This document shows, one piece after another, positions 1 through 10,800 of a DNA stretch of 64,000 bases; within the stretch, counting starts at the first letter, position 1, and every line of letters begins with the position of its first letter. Origin of the DNA: Mastigamoeba balamuthi (lineage: Eukaryota; Evosea; Mastigamoebida; Mastigamoebidae); contig CACRSC010000031.1 of the NCBI GenBank assembly GCA_902651635.1, positions 1,090,208 to 1,154,207 of the forward strand, given 5' to 3'. Under the pieces are notes generated by a model. It did not search any database. It had not been told where the DNA came from and worked only from the letters and a program-made list of their open reading frames with translations. The position numbers and the translations under genes are program-made.

Positions 1-154
1 GAAGTTTGAGTACCAACGTGGAATTCAGATCGAGGCAGAAATGCATTTGCGACGTGTAACGTAAAAAAACGCATATCGCCCCCCGCATCTTCGGTTTTTT
101 CTAAATAAACAAACACCGGTGCAACACCCAGCGCCCCCACACAAAGCCGCGAAC

Positions 155-2405
155 ATGCCTTTCGACAAGACCGACGTCGAGTGCACCACCACTCTGCGCC
201 TGCTGGCCATCGACACCGTGCAGAAGGCCAACAGTGGTCACCCCGGTTTGTTGCCTGCCTGCCACGTGCCCCTCTCCCGGGATGGGTGGGATCTTTGTGG
301 GAGAGCGAGAGAACGAGGGGCGATTGTGTGGGCCCCCCCTTCCCCTCTCCCCCCCATTCTTTGCTGTCTCACGGGGTTCTGCGTATGCGCGAGCACAGGC
401 ATGCCGCTGGGCGCCGCGGACATGGCCCACGTGATCTGGTCCCGCTTCCTGCGCGTCAACCCCGCCAGCCCCGAGTGGTTCAACCGCGACCGCTTCGTTC
501 TGAGCGCCGGTACGTCGATGAAAAATCATACCACGTGTCCACCGCGCCTCTCCCTCCCTTACACGGCGCTCACTCCTCGCCCGCGCGATCGATTCCCGGC
601 GCCGGCGTTATTTGTGCGCAGGGCACGGGTCGGCGCTGCTGTACTCGCTGCTGCACCTGGCGGGCTACCCGCTGTCGATCGAGGACCTCAAGACGTTCCG
701 CCAGTGGGGCAGCAAGTGCCCGGGCCACCCCGAGTACGACCCCGAGCAGGGCCTGGGCATCGAGACGACGACGGGCCCGCTGGGCCAGGGCATCGCCAAC
801 GCCATCGGCCTGGCGCTCGCCGAGCGCCTGCTGGCGGGCAAGTTCAACAAGCCCGGCTTCGACGTCGTCGACCACGACACGTACGTCATCTCGTCCGACG
901 GCGACCTGATGGAGGGCGTCTCGCACGAGGCCGCGTCGCTGGCGGGCCACCTGGGGCTGGAGAAGCTCTACGTGCTCTACGACGACAACGGCATCAGCAT
1001 CGACGGCTCGCTGGACATACAGCTCAGCGACGACGCCCTGGGCAGGTTCGCCTCGTACGGCTGGGACGTGCAGCGCTGCGACGGCAACAACCTCGAGGCC
1101 ATCAACGCGGCGCTCACGGCCGCGCGCGGCGTCGCGGGCAAGCCGCACCTGATCGCCTGCAAGACGACCATCGGCCTCAAGAGCCCGCTGGCCAACAGCC
1201 CCAAGAGCCACGGCAGCCCGCTGGGCGCCGAGGGCGTCGCCAAGACGCGCGTCGCGTTCGGCCACCCCGCCGACGAGGCCCCCTTCACCGTCGCCGCCGA
1301 GGCGCGCCAGCGCTACGCGCAGGCCGTCGCCGCGCGCGGCGCCGCGGCAGAGGCGGCGTGGAACGAGCTGCTCGCCAAGTACGCGGCGGCGCACCCGGCC
1401 GAGGCGGCGGTGCTGCGGCAGGTGATGGAGAACAGGCTGCCCGAGGGGTGGCAGAGCGCGCTGCCGTCGTACGGGCCCGAGACCAAGGCCATGGCGACGC
1501 GCGTGGCGTCGGGCAAGGTGCTCGAGGCGATCTTCCCGGCGCTGCCGACGCTGGTCGGAGGCAGCGCGGACCTGACGCCGAGCAACAACACGAGGGCGAC
1601 GTCGTGCGTCGACGTGGTCCGCGGCAAGCTCGTCGGCAACTACATCCACTACGGCGTCCGCGAGCACGGCATGGGCAGCATCATGAACGGCCTCGTGCTG
1701 CACCACCTGCGCGCCTACGGCGCCACGTTCCTGGTCTTCACCGACTACATGCGCCCGCCGATCCGCCTGGCCGCGCTCATGAAGATCCCGACCATCTTCG
1801 TCTTCACGCACGACAGCATCGGCCTCGGCGAGGACGGGCCCACGCACCAGCCCGTCGAGCACATGCTCGTCATGCGCGCCATCCCCAACCTGCACGTCAT
1901 CCGCCCCGCCGACGCCAACGAGACCGCCGGCGCCTGGCGCCACGCGCTCGAGCGCCGCGACGGCCCCACGCTGTTCGCGCTCTCGCGCCAGGACCTCCCC
2001 ATCCTCACCCCCGCCGGCGGCGCGGGCGTCGACCGCGGCCTGTACACCGTCGTCGAGTCCCAGGGCGCGCCCAGGGTCGTGCTCATCGCGACGGGCTCGG
2101 AGCTGATGTTCGCGGTCGAGGCGCAGAAGACCCTCGCCGCCGAGGGCATCGCGGCCCGCGTCGTCAGCGCGCCGTGCTTCGAGGCGTTTGACGCGCAGCC
2201 CCAGGAGTACAGGGACTCGGTCCTGCCGCAGGGCGTCCCGCGCATCGGCGTCGAGGCGGGCCTGACGGCGACGTGGCAGAAGTTCGGCTGCGCGAGGGCC
2301 ATCGGCATCGACCACTTCGGTGCCAGCGCGCCGGCCAAGCTGCTGTACGAGAAGTTCGGCATCACCGCCAAGGCCATCGTCGAGGCCGCCAAGAGCGTTC
2401 TGTAA
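155..2405 (+). CDS. Transketolase (three exons)
   Basis: Thiamine-diphosphate enzyme of the non-oxidative pentose phosphate pathway, moving two-carbon ketol units between sugar phosphates in the cytosol. Exons 155-245, 399-509 and 622-2405 join in frame to 661 residues, the usual family length. Seen: the N-terminal KANSGHPG motif split by intron 1, AADMAHVIW, AGHGSALLY across intron 2, a TPP-binding GDLMEGVSHEAASLAG segment followed by YDDNGISIDG, then YGVREHGMGS and DSIGLGEDGPTHQP of the pyrimidine domain. The initiator is the ATG of MPFDKTD; the upstream in-frame codons lack conservation. Donors are G|GTTTGT and G|GTACGT, acceptors CACAG and GCGCAG. No targeting peptide is evident, fitting a cytosolic enzyme. 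An 11-bp minisatellite begins about 87 bp after the stop. Confidence 0.95.
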
Positions 2406-2491
2406 GAGCTCAGACAGCGCACGGCCAGTGCTCTGTTCGAAACTCCGAAGCAACAAAGCAATGATCATATTGACCTCGCATCGACTACGGG

Positions 2492-2706
2492 GCTGGGTGT
2501 TGTCTGGGTGTTGTCTGGGTGTTGTCTGGGTGTTTGTCTGGGTGTTTGTCTGGGTGTTGTCTGGGTGTTGTCTGGGTGTTTGTCTGGGTGTTGTCTGGGT
2601 GTTGTCTGGGTGTTGTCTGGGTGTTGTCTGGGTGTTGTCTGGGTGTTGTCTGGGTGTTGTCTGGGTGTTGTCTGGGTGTTGTCTGGGTGTTGTCTGGGTG
2701 TTGTCC
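2492..2706. repeat. 11-bp minisatellite with terminal palindrome
   Basis: About 19 head-to-tail copies of an 11-bp unit GTGTTGTCTGG, three of them 12 bp long (GTGTTTGTCTGG). The array starts within the presumed 3' UTR of the transketolase gene. The last unit runs into its own reverse complement (GTGTTGTCCAGACAACAC, about 2698-2715), so the RNA or single-stranded DNA could form a hairpin. Because 11 is not a multiple of 3, the array is open in several frames on both strands; those repetitive ORFs (CLGVVWVLSG or NTQTTPRQHPD) are not taken as genes. From 2716 to 2917 nothing recognisable was seen. Confidence 0.93.
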
Positions 2707-2917
2707 AGACAACACTTGACCATAGTGCGGAGGTTACTCTTCTGTCAACAATGATTCTGCAACTTATTTCCGTGTACAAACAGCATTCCTTACATTATTT
2801 ACACATTTTGCGATGTCACCTTGTCAACCCCAGTACTCCCAGCAACTAGCACAACCAATGATTGATGCCTCAGCACGAATGCCTCATTATTCGTATTTAC
2901 TAGTACTAGGTCATAAA

Positions 2918-4389
2918 TTAGTTGGGACAAAACACTCTAAAGTCCCTCGGGCAGCCGACCTGGGACGCCAAGGCCGACAGCGCCTCCCCAGGCATGCCCG
3001 ATGTCGCCGTAAGCACGACCGGAATCACGGCCTTGCCGCTCATGTGCCTCCACCCCGCGTCGCCCTTGATCTCTGCAGCAGAATGCGCAAATCAGCTCAC
3101 AGCCCACAGCCCAGCCAACTGCAGACAGAGGGACGAGCGAGCGGGAGGGACACGGACCCAGGAAGTGGCGCCACTGAAGGTCGCCCACAGAGCACGACGG
3201 CTGAGCAGACAGCGGCACGGGGACGTTGACCTGGCGTGCAGCGCGCAGCGAGTCAGACAAGAGGGGGCGGACAGTGGCAGAGCCAGAGCGCCGATGTGAA
3301 AGCGTACATAGAGCGTCGTGCTCTCGTGGCAGCCGAGCCCTGGCAGCTCCGTCGCGAAGACCACCTTCTTGTGCTTGTGCCCCGAGTTCCTCCCTGCGAC
3401 CACACGTCCCCCCTCGTTGAGCTGCCGCGCATAGAGGAGGCTCGAGGACGCACCGTAGAGCCTCAGGCGGAGGCCCTTGAGCGGGGGGGCCGAGTTCCAG
3501 ACGTCGACGGCTACCCGCGTGGTGGCGCCGACCTCGAAGTGGCCCATGACGACCCGCACCGCGAAGCTGCCGCAGTCCCGCAGGAACGTCCAGCGCGACT
3601 GCGCCTTGGGCGCGTCGGGAGCCGTCGCGACGACGGCGAACTCGACCTCGGGCGTCGCGACGAGCTCGCCAGACTCGAGCAGAACCGTCGCCTGGGCGCT
3701 GTACCACAGCCGGCGCCGGCCGTCGCCAGAGGCCCACGAGACGGGCAGCGCCCCCGGGGTGCCCGCACGGAACGACAGCGTCTGCTCGACGTCGCAGCCC
3801 GCGGCCGCGGACTCGGTGCTGCTCGTCGAGGGGCACGTGTCGACGTAGCACGGCGTCTCCGGCGACGTGAAGAATGCCTGCGTGACGTCAGCGTGAGAAA
3901 CCCCGCCCAGCCCGGCGCCGGTTCCGCAACCCCCGGGGGGGTGTGGGGACGCACGGAGGTGCGCTTGCGGCCGACGGCGAACGAGTGCGGGTCCGGGGTC
4001 TGCGGCGTGGGGGGAGAGGGCTCGGTCAGCGCTGGAAACGACGGGACACGTGGGAGAGACGCTGGTGTGCGGGTGGGTGGGGGAGGAAGAACGGTGAGAA
4101 CGGGCACCTGAATGCAGCCGCGGAGGACCACAGAGGCCCGCAGGACGCGCTGCGACGCCGCACGGACCGCGACGGTCCCGCGCACGTGCTCGCCCGCGAC
4201 GTACGCGGGGTGCCTGAGGGCGAGAGTGGCGGCGGCCCCCGTGTGCCCCATCCCGTCTGCACAACAGAGAGAGAACAACAAAAATGCGCCAGAATACCGC
4301 GCTTGGAAACAACGCCGGTCACCAAATCTGGTGGTGAGAAATACCGCATAATTAACGTTTTTCCGTACAGACTTGTCCCCACCCGCCAT
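2918..4389 (-). CDS. Arrestin-fold protein
   Basis: Predicted cytosolic adaptor of the arrestin/ARRDC class, which in eukaryotes links membrane cargo to trafficking or ubiquitin ligases. Exons (minus): 4389-4383, 4256-4108, 3877-3308, 3230-3158, 3072-2918, giving a little over 310 residues. Seen: an N-terminal strand pattern with HPAYVAGEHVRGTV, resembling the arrestin_N 'Y.pGE.V.G.v' signature, then beta-rich sequence (FLRDCGSFAVRVVMG, TTLYVNVPVPLS) typical of the C-terminal arrestin sandwich. The tiny first exon (MAD) rests on a strong pyrimidine-tract acceptor before ACGGGATG; if it is wrong, translation begins at the ATG at 4251. Introns are about 77 to 230 nt and every phase closes. The last exon frame was chosen because it reads AVIPVVLTATSGMPG to a stop. 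Family placement is from fold-like motifs only. Confidence 0.6.
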
Positions 4390-4956
4390 GGCGGTGACGT
4401 GTGAGTCCCCGCGGCGCCCCCGAGAGCGGGCGCCTCTGCGGAGATAGGGCGGGTAGAAGTCTTACAGAGGAAAAAAGACGTGAGAATTCACTCGGGCTTG
4501 TTTTCTCAATTGGTCCCCTTCTGCACAAGAGGTGCACGGAAAAGTGAAGATTTTTGGAGATAGTCTCTGTGGCGGTTAATATCTGCACCCTCCTTCAGGA
4601 ATTAGCCATGTGCGGCTGATGTTACGCTGACACACACCGGCAATAATGGCGTTGAATAATGCCACACTGACCCTCCTAACTGCCACCCCCCCTTAGTCCG
4701 CGGAAGGGGTGGGTGTGCATCTTCTCCGTGAGCTGAGTGGCCCGCTATCCCTATGAAAGGAGCCACATGGCACTTGTGCACCATTCTGCACTGCCACGGT
4801 ACGGTTACGACTCGTGTCAATCTAAACCGAGCTTCTGCTCAGCTGGATTCGTGAGGCGATGAGCCTGTCGATATGTGTCACATATTATAGCGCAGGGCTT
4901 CACCGTGACGCTGATCAAGTGCACATCACATTTTGGGTATTCGTAATGTTAGGCGC
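4390..4956. other. Intergenic, no gene seen
   Basis: Divergent spacer between the arrestin-like gene (minus) and the secreted-protein gene (plus), presumably containing both promoters. Open frames here are short and without recognisable motifs. Confidence 0.5.
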
Positions 4957-5821
4957 ATGTTTCTGTTGGTGGCATTTCTGGTGGGTCGGGTCGATGCCAA
5001 GTTGGGCCGGTCATCTCCATGTCGGTTGCTTGCCCAGAACGTTTGCGAGAGCGCGAGCGCAGAGAGATGGCTCCAAGATCCGACAGCACTCGGGCGACTA
5101 CCAGTGCCAGTTGGCGCCCTGCACAAATATCATATCGTTGTGACTGCTGATATCGCATTTAGCAACCGCCCTGCTGCGGAGTGGACCTCTGGTCCTTCCT
5201 CTCCACCGCCCGAGAAAACGCCTGCGCGCAGAGTGTTCCGCGTGACCGGCGGGGACTTCCTGCTGCAGTGGTCCCACGGCCCCGTGCGCCCCGACGCCAA
5301 GCCCCTGCTGCTGCTGCTGCTGGAGCAGCTGCTGGACGACGGTTATGCGTGCTCAGTAGCGTTTCCTGACGGCGGTGCTGGCCCCGAGCTGCTCCTCTTC
5401 AACATCACGCGTCTCGCCTCGGAGATGCGCATCTCGCCGCCCGACCTGGACGTCATCCTGCGGGACGTGTTCGAGTCCTCGGACATCGTTCTCGCACACC
5501 CGCCTGTGGCACCACGTACGCGGGCGTGCGGGTTTTCTCGCGTCGGTTTTTCTTGTCGCTTTCTCCGCCCGCTCCGGTTATCACAACGGACAAACAAAAA
5601 CCTACCACCCACGCGGCGCAGTCGGGGATTGCCTCGAGGCCATCACGGACCCGCGCAGGTACCTGTCGGTGATGAACGAGCTCTCTGACGTCGCCCACAG
5701 CGGGTCACCTGCCAACTGCGCTTCGATCCTGAGCTCCCTGCCCGGGAGGTCGCCGCTGGCCGACAAGATCTGCCCGGGCTCCAGGGACCGGGCCATGTCG
5801 CGCACCTTCACCCTCACCTGA
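4957..5821 (+). CDS. Secreted protein of unknown function
   Basis: Two exons, 4957-5515 and 5622-5821, join in phase 1 (C|GTACGC ... GCGCAG|TC) to 252 residues. The ATG at 4957 starts MFLLVAFLVGRVDA, a compact signal peptide with an A-x-A-like end, so the product probably enters the secretory pathway. The body has one clear helix-like stretch (LLLLLLEQLLDDGYACSV) and a few cysteines, two of them near the C-terminus (PANCASI, KICPGS). There is no second hydrophobic span. No family was recognised, and no enzymatic motif is visible. The next gene lies tail to tail 69 bp downstream on the other strand. It could be a lumenal or extracellular protein specific to the lineage. Confidence 0.6.
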
Positions 5822-5890
5822 ACGCCCTGCCCGCGCACGCCACCGCACCCGCCCGCCTGTATCGTACAGCCAACCACACCCGACATCGGT

Positions 5891-7646
5891 TCAACTGTTG
5901 ATATCTCCTGCTGCACCTTGCTCGAGTGTCGTCGGCTGCGCGCGCTGCGGCCTGGGCGCTGCCAGGGGCGGCTTGTAGAGGAAGAACGCGTGGACGATCG
6001 AGCAGACGATGAGCGCGAGGCCCACGACGACGCTGGAGATTACGAGGACGTTGGTCGACCACTTGGTGGTCAGCACCCCGCGCTGCTCGAGGGCGAACGA
6101 GATGACGCCGAGCAACGGGCAGACGAGGTACCCGGCGTTGAGCAGCGACTCGAAGCGTGCGGCCGTGCTGACGTTACTGTCGTGGCCCAGCTCCATCGAG
6201 TAGCACAGGCCCGGGTTGTATATCATGGACATCCCCGCGCCCAGCGCGACCTGCCCGGTGACGAGCATCGCGAGGCCGGGCCGCAGCCTGCCCGCGAAGA
6301 CGACGGGCGTCAGGAGGATCGTGGCGAAGCCGCCCAGCAGGCACAGCAGGCCCGCGGCGGTCGTCACGTGGCTGCCGCGCCAGAACCTCGTGAGGCGCCA
6401 CATGACGAGGAAGACGACCGCGCGCGAGAAGAGCCACGCAGACGACGCGAGGGTCTGGTAGCTGTCGCCGACGCCGATGGCGGCGACGACGTCGGGCAGG
6501 ATCGGCGGGATGCAGTTGAACACGATGCCGTTGGCCGGCACCAGCCACTTGTACATGACGCTGAGCCTCGCGATCCGCTCGTCGACCGCGTGCGCCCCGG
6601 CGGGGCCGTCGTCGAGCGAGTCGCGCGGCGTGAGCTCGACGAGCCCCACCTCGACGGGGTCCTGCGGCTCGCCCTGGGGCCCGTGCTTGCGCGAGTGCAT
6701 GTCGGACAGCGGGTCCGCAGCGGGCGGCGTGACGACGACGACGGGCGAGGCCGAGCGCTCGGCGGGGGCCGCCCCGGACGTGGGGTTCTCGGGGAAGGCC
6801 AGCAGCCAGGGCGCGCACGAGAGCTGGACGAGCGCCATCGAGGCCAGCAGCCACAGGGGCCACCGCGCGATGACCGGCGACACCACGAAGAACGACACGG
6901 CGATGGAGGAGCTCCACGCCACGCAGTACGCGCTCGTCGCGAACCCCTCGCGCCCCTTCCTCCCCGCAGTGACGTCTGGGGCCGGATCAGCAGCCCGGCG
7001 GACGAGGGGGCAGAGGGAGCAGAGGAGCGCACAGGCCTCGATGATGCACCAGACGGTGTTGGCGCCGAACGAGTAGAGGGGGATGAGGACGAAGAGGACC
7101 CAGCGGCGCGCGTGGGGGTCGCGGTGGCCCTCGGCCAGCTGGTCCACCTCGGGCAGCACGCAGAGCGCCGCCATCAGCGCCCAGACCCCCAGGAACATGC
7201 GCCTCGCGCTCACCCTCCGCTGGACGCGCGCGGAGATCAGCGGCGCCGGCAGCCCCATCGCCGCCTGTGACGTGTGCGGTGACGTGTGAGCGCCGGGGAA
7301 AAATAAGATGGACGGGAAGCGGGAGGAGGCAGTGACCTCAACGAGCGCCAGCACGTAGCGCTCCATTGTGGACAGCAGGTAGAAGCCTGCGGGTGGGGAT
7401 GCCCTGAGCGAGAGGAGGGGGTGGGGGCAGTGGGCAGTGCGGACTTTTGGCGGGGAAGTACGAGGTGACGCTGACGACGGAGCTCACAAAGGCAAAGTCG
7501 GTGGTGAGGCCCAGGACGGACCACAGGGGCGCCGCGCCCTGGTGGCCCTTGAGCCCGGCCGACGAGACAACAGCCCCGGCACTCAGCGAGGTGGACATCG
7601 GTCCGTTTCTTGCGGGTCTCTCGGTACAGATTCCTGGTGTCGTCAT
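5891..7646 (-). CDS. Major facilitator superfamily transporter
   Basis: Multi-pass membrane transporter of unknown substrate. Exons (minus) 7646-7445, 7386-7337 and 7264-5891 close in frame to 541 residues. Seen: about twelve hydrophobic segments in two blocks separated by a long hydrophilic loop rich in P, D and E (around PQGEPQDPVEVGLVELTP), the usual 6+6 MFS layout. The first span (LWSVLGLTTDFAFVSS) lies in exon 1. The middle exon is only 50 bp and was recognised by reading phase. An alternative start is the ATG at 7598 (MSTSLSAG). Loop-charge motifs are weak, so assignment to a subfamily is not possible from sequence reading alone. Confidence 0.72.
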
Positions 7647-7854
7647 AATCTCTCCCTTCTGATTTACTCGGGGAAAAAAACTAACAAGCATCCCCAGAGA
7701 GACTCGCAGCAAGCAACTCACGGGGCTCAGAGATGCGCCTGAGGATTGTGCAATCGTATGCCGATGTTTATGTACTCTCCGCAGTTTCCCATCGAATAGC
7801 GAGGAGTGTGCAAACAAAGGGAGGGGAGGAAGAGGGGAAAACTGTTGGCGGGTA

Positions 7855-10800
7855 TTACTTAGAGGCCCCGATTGAGTCGAGGGCCTCGAGCCTCGGCGCT
7901 GCCGTCTCGGCCTTGGGCACCGACGTCAGACCCTCTGGCAGCGCCTGGGCCTTCTGCGGCACGGGGGCCGCCGTCACCGTCTCGGCCGACTCCTTGAGCG
8001 TCGCCAGCAGCGTGTGGTTGTCGACCTTGGTGCCCACCTGCACCAGCAGCGTCGCCACCGAGCCCGCGTACGGCGCGACGACCTGCACCTCCATCTTCAT
8101 CGCGGCGACGCTCATCAGCAGCGCGCCCTTGGCCACCTTGTCGCCGACGCGCACGTAGATCCGGTCGACGACGCCCGGCAGGGGCGACGGGATGTGCGAC
8201 CTGTCCGCGGGGTTGGCGCGGACGGTGCCCGCCAGGTCGCCGCTGGCCGACGCGCGCGTCTCCTTGAGCTTGAACTCGTGCGTCGCCTTGTCGTCGATCT
8301 TCCAGACGATCGTGCGCGTGTTCTCGTTGCTGAGCGGCCCGACGCGCTGCAGAGTGAGCCTGACGCGCTGGCCAGTCGTCACGTGGCTGAACTCCACAGT
8401 GGCCCCGATCTTCATGCCGAAGAGGAACTGGAACGTCGGCAGCGACATGAGCAGCTCGCCGCCGAACTTGCGTGTGTACGCGATGAAGTTGTCAAACTCC
8501 TTGGGGTACAGCAGCGACGTGATGAGCTGCTCGTCGGTGATCTGCATGCCGTGCTTGGCTGCGAGCTCCGCGCGCTCCTTCTCCATGTCGACCGGGGGCA
8601 GCAGGGCGCCCGGGCGGCCCACATTGGGCTTCTGGCCCTTGAGGATCTTCTCCGCCAGGTGCGCCGGCAGCCCGTGGTGCGGGAACCCGAGGTTGCCCTT
8701 GAACAGGTTAACGACGCTCTGCGGCCAGTCGATCTCCTGGGCGCGCTCGACGACGTCCTTGACCGTCAGGTTCTTGTTGATCATGAACAGCGCCACTGCA
8801 GGAGAAAGAGGCCGTTAAGAGCGCCTGTGTCCCGCGGGGTTGCTGAAAGACGCACTGTCGCCGACACACTTGCTCGACGGGGTGACCTTGATGATGTCGC
8901 CAAAGAGCCTGTTGACGTCGCGGTACATGTCGAGGACCTCGCCCCAGCGGTGCCATATGCCCAGCGACTTGCACTGGGCGCTGAGGTTGCTGTACTGGCC
9001 GCCAGGGATCTGGTGCTCGTACACACGCGCCGTGCCAGAGCGCAGCCCGCTCTCGAACGGGAAGTACGTCGCGCGGATGTTGTGCCACAGCAGGTCGAGC
9101 TTCTCGAGCGTGAGGAAGTCGATCTCGGGGTCGTGCTCCTGGCCGGCCATCGACGCGAGGAACGCGTTCATGCTCGGCTGCGACGTGGTGTCCGACATGC
9201 TCGCCGTCGCGAGGTCGATGATGGCGCACCCGGAACGCGCCATGTCGATCGCCGACGTGAGCGCGGCGCTGCTCGTGTTGTGCGTGTGGAAGTGCACGGG
9301 CAGGTCCGTCACGGTGCGCAGCGCCTCGAGGAACGGGCGCGCCATCTGCGGCCTGAACAGGCCGGCCATATCCTTGACACCGATGATGTGCGCGCCGCAG
9401 TCGGTAATCTGCTTGGCGACGGTCTTGTAGTACTCGAGCGTGTAGGTCTTCTCCTCGGGGTCGAGGAAGTTGCCCGTGAAACACACGCAGACCTCGCAGA
9501 GCTTGCCGAACTCCTTGGCCGCGTCGATGCAGACGCGCATCTGGTCGATGTCGTTGAAGCAGTCGAAGATGCGGAACACGTCGATGCCGTTGAGGGCGGC
9601 CAGACGGATGAACTCGCGGATCACGTTGTCCGGGTAGCTCTTGTAGCCGACAGCGTTGGCGCCCCTGACCAGCATCTGGAAGCAGATGTTCGGGATCCTG
9701 CGAGGGGGACGGTTAACCCAGAAAACCGTGGCACTCGACTCTTCGAGGTCCGTACTTCTTGCGCAGCAGGCGCAGGCGCTGGAACGGGTCCTCGTGGAGG
9801 AACTGCAGGCAGACATCGAACGTGGCGCCTCCCCAGACCTCGAGCGAGAAGGCCTTGCGCAGGGCGACCGAGGTCTCCTCGGCAGCCGCGAGCAGGTCCG
9901 ACGTGCGCACGCGGGTCGCGAGCAGCGACTGGTGGGCGTCTCTCATCGTGGTGTCGGTGATCAGCACCCTCGGGCGCTGCTTGAGCCACTGCACCACGGC
10001 CGCTGGGCCCTGGTGGTCCAGGATCCACTTGGCCGTGTCCTCCCTCCCCTCCTCGCTACGCGCAATGCGAGTCAACCCCAGGTGGAAAGCTGAGGCGGGA
10101 CGTGGGGGGTCACTCACATGAGGGACATGTTCTCCGGCTTGATGGGGACGATGGGAATGACGTCCGAGGGTACCTGAGTGTACAGGATCGAGTTGGGGCC
10201 GTTGACGACCGTCTCGGCGATGAAGTGCGCGATGCCGTCTACGTCCTTCTCGACCACGGCCTTCTCGTGCGCGTTCCTCGACGACCTGGTCGGCTGCAGC
10301 GACGGCGATGCGCCGGGCGACGGGGTCGGCGCGTGCTCGGCCGAGAAGCGGCCCATGCGGCGGAACCTGTGGAAACGGCGGTCGACAAGCTCGGTTGTGC
10401 TGAAGCGCTGCAGGTCGCCCAGCGCGCGGCGGAAGTACTCGCGCACGTAGCCCATGGTCTTGGGGCAGTTCTTGTACGTGTCGCCGGGCTGCTCCCAGAT
10501 GACGTCGTCGATGACGCCGAGGTTGAGCAGGTCCGTCGGGTAGATCTTCTGGCACGCCGCGATGGTCCTGCAGTCCTGCGGGAACTTGGCGACCTTCTCC
10601 TCGTCGCTGCGGTAGCGGCAGAGGATCGACGAGGCGCCCTCTGGCGTGATGACACCGTAGTAGCTCTCGCTCAGCATGCCGATGCGGTCGCCCATCGCGA
10701 GCGCGAGCGCGCCGCCGCTGCCGCCCTCGCCGACAAAGAGGGTGACGATCGGGACGGTGAGCCCGGCCATGGTGATCAGGTTCGTGGCGATGGCCTCGCC

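Noticed and set aside
570-2723. 717-residue minus-strand frame opposite transketolase and the minisatellite
   Set aside because: Antisense shadow in GC-rich coding DNA; composition (Arg/Ala/Gly) and repeated NTQTTPRQHPD from the 11-bp array; no motif.
5918-7270. 450-residue plus-strand frame opposite the MFS gene
   Set aside because: Arg/Asp/Glu-rich antisense shadow of a membrane protein gene; no recognisable motif.
8014-9960. 648-residue plus-strand frame opposite the transcarboxylase
   Set aside because: Antisense of strongly conserved enzyme exons on the other strand.
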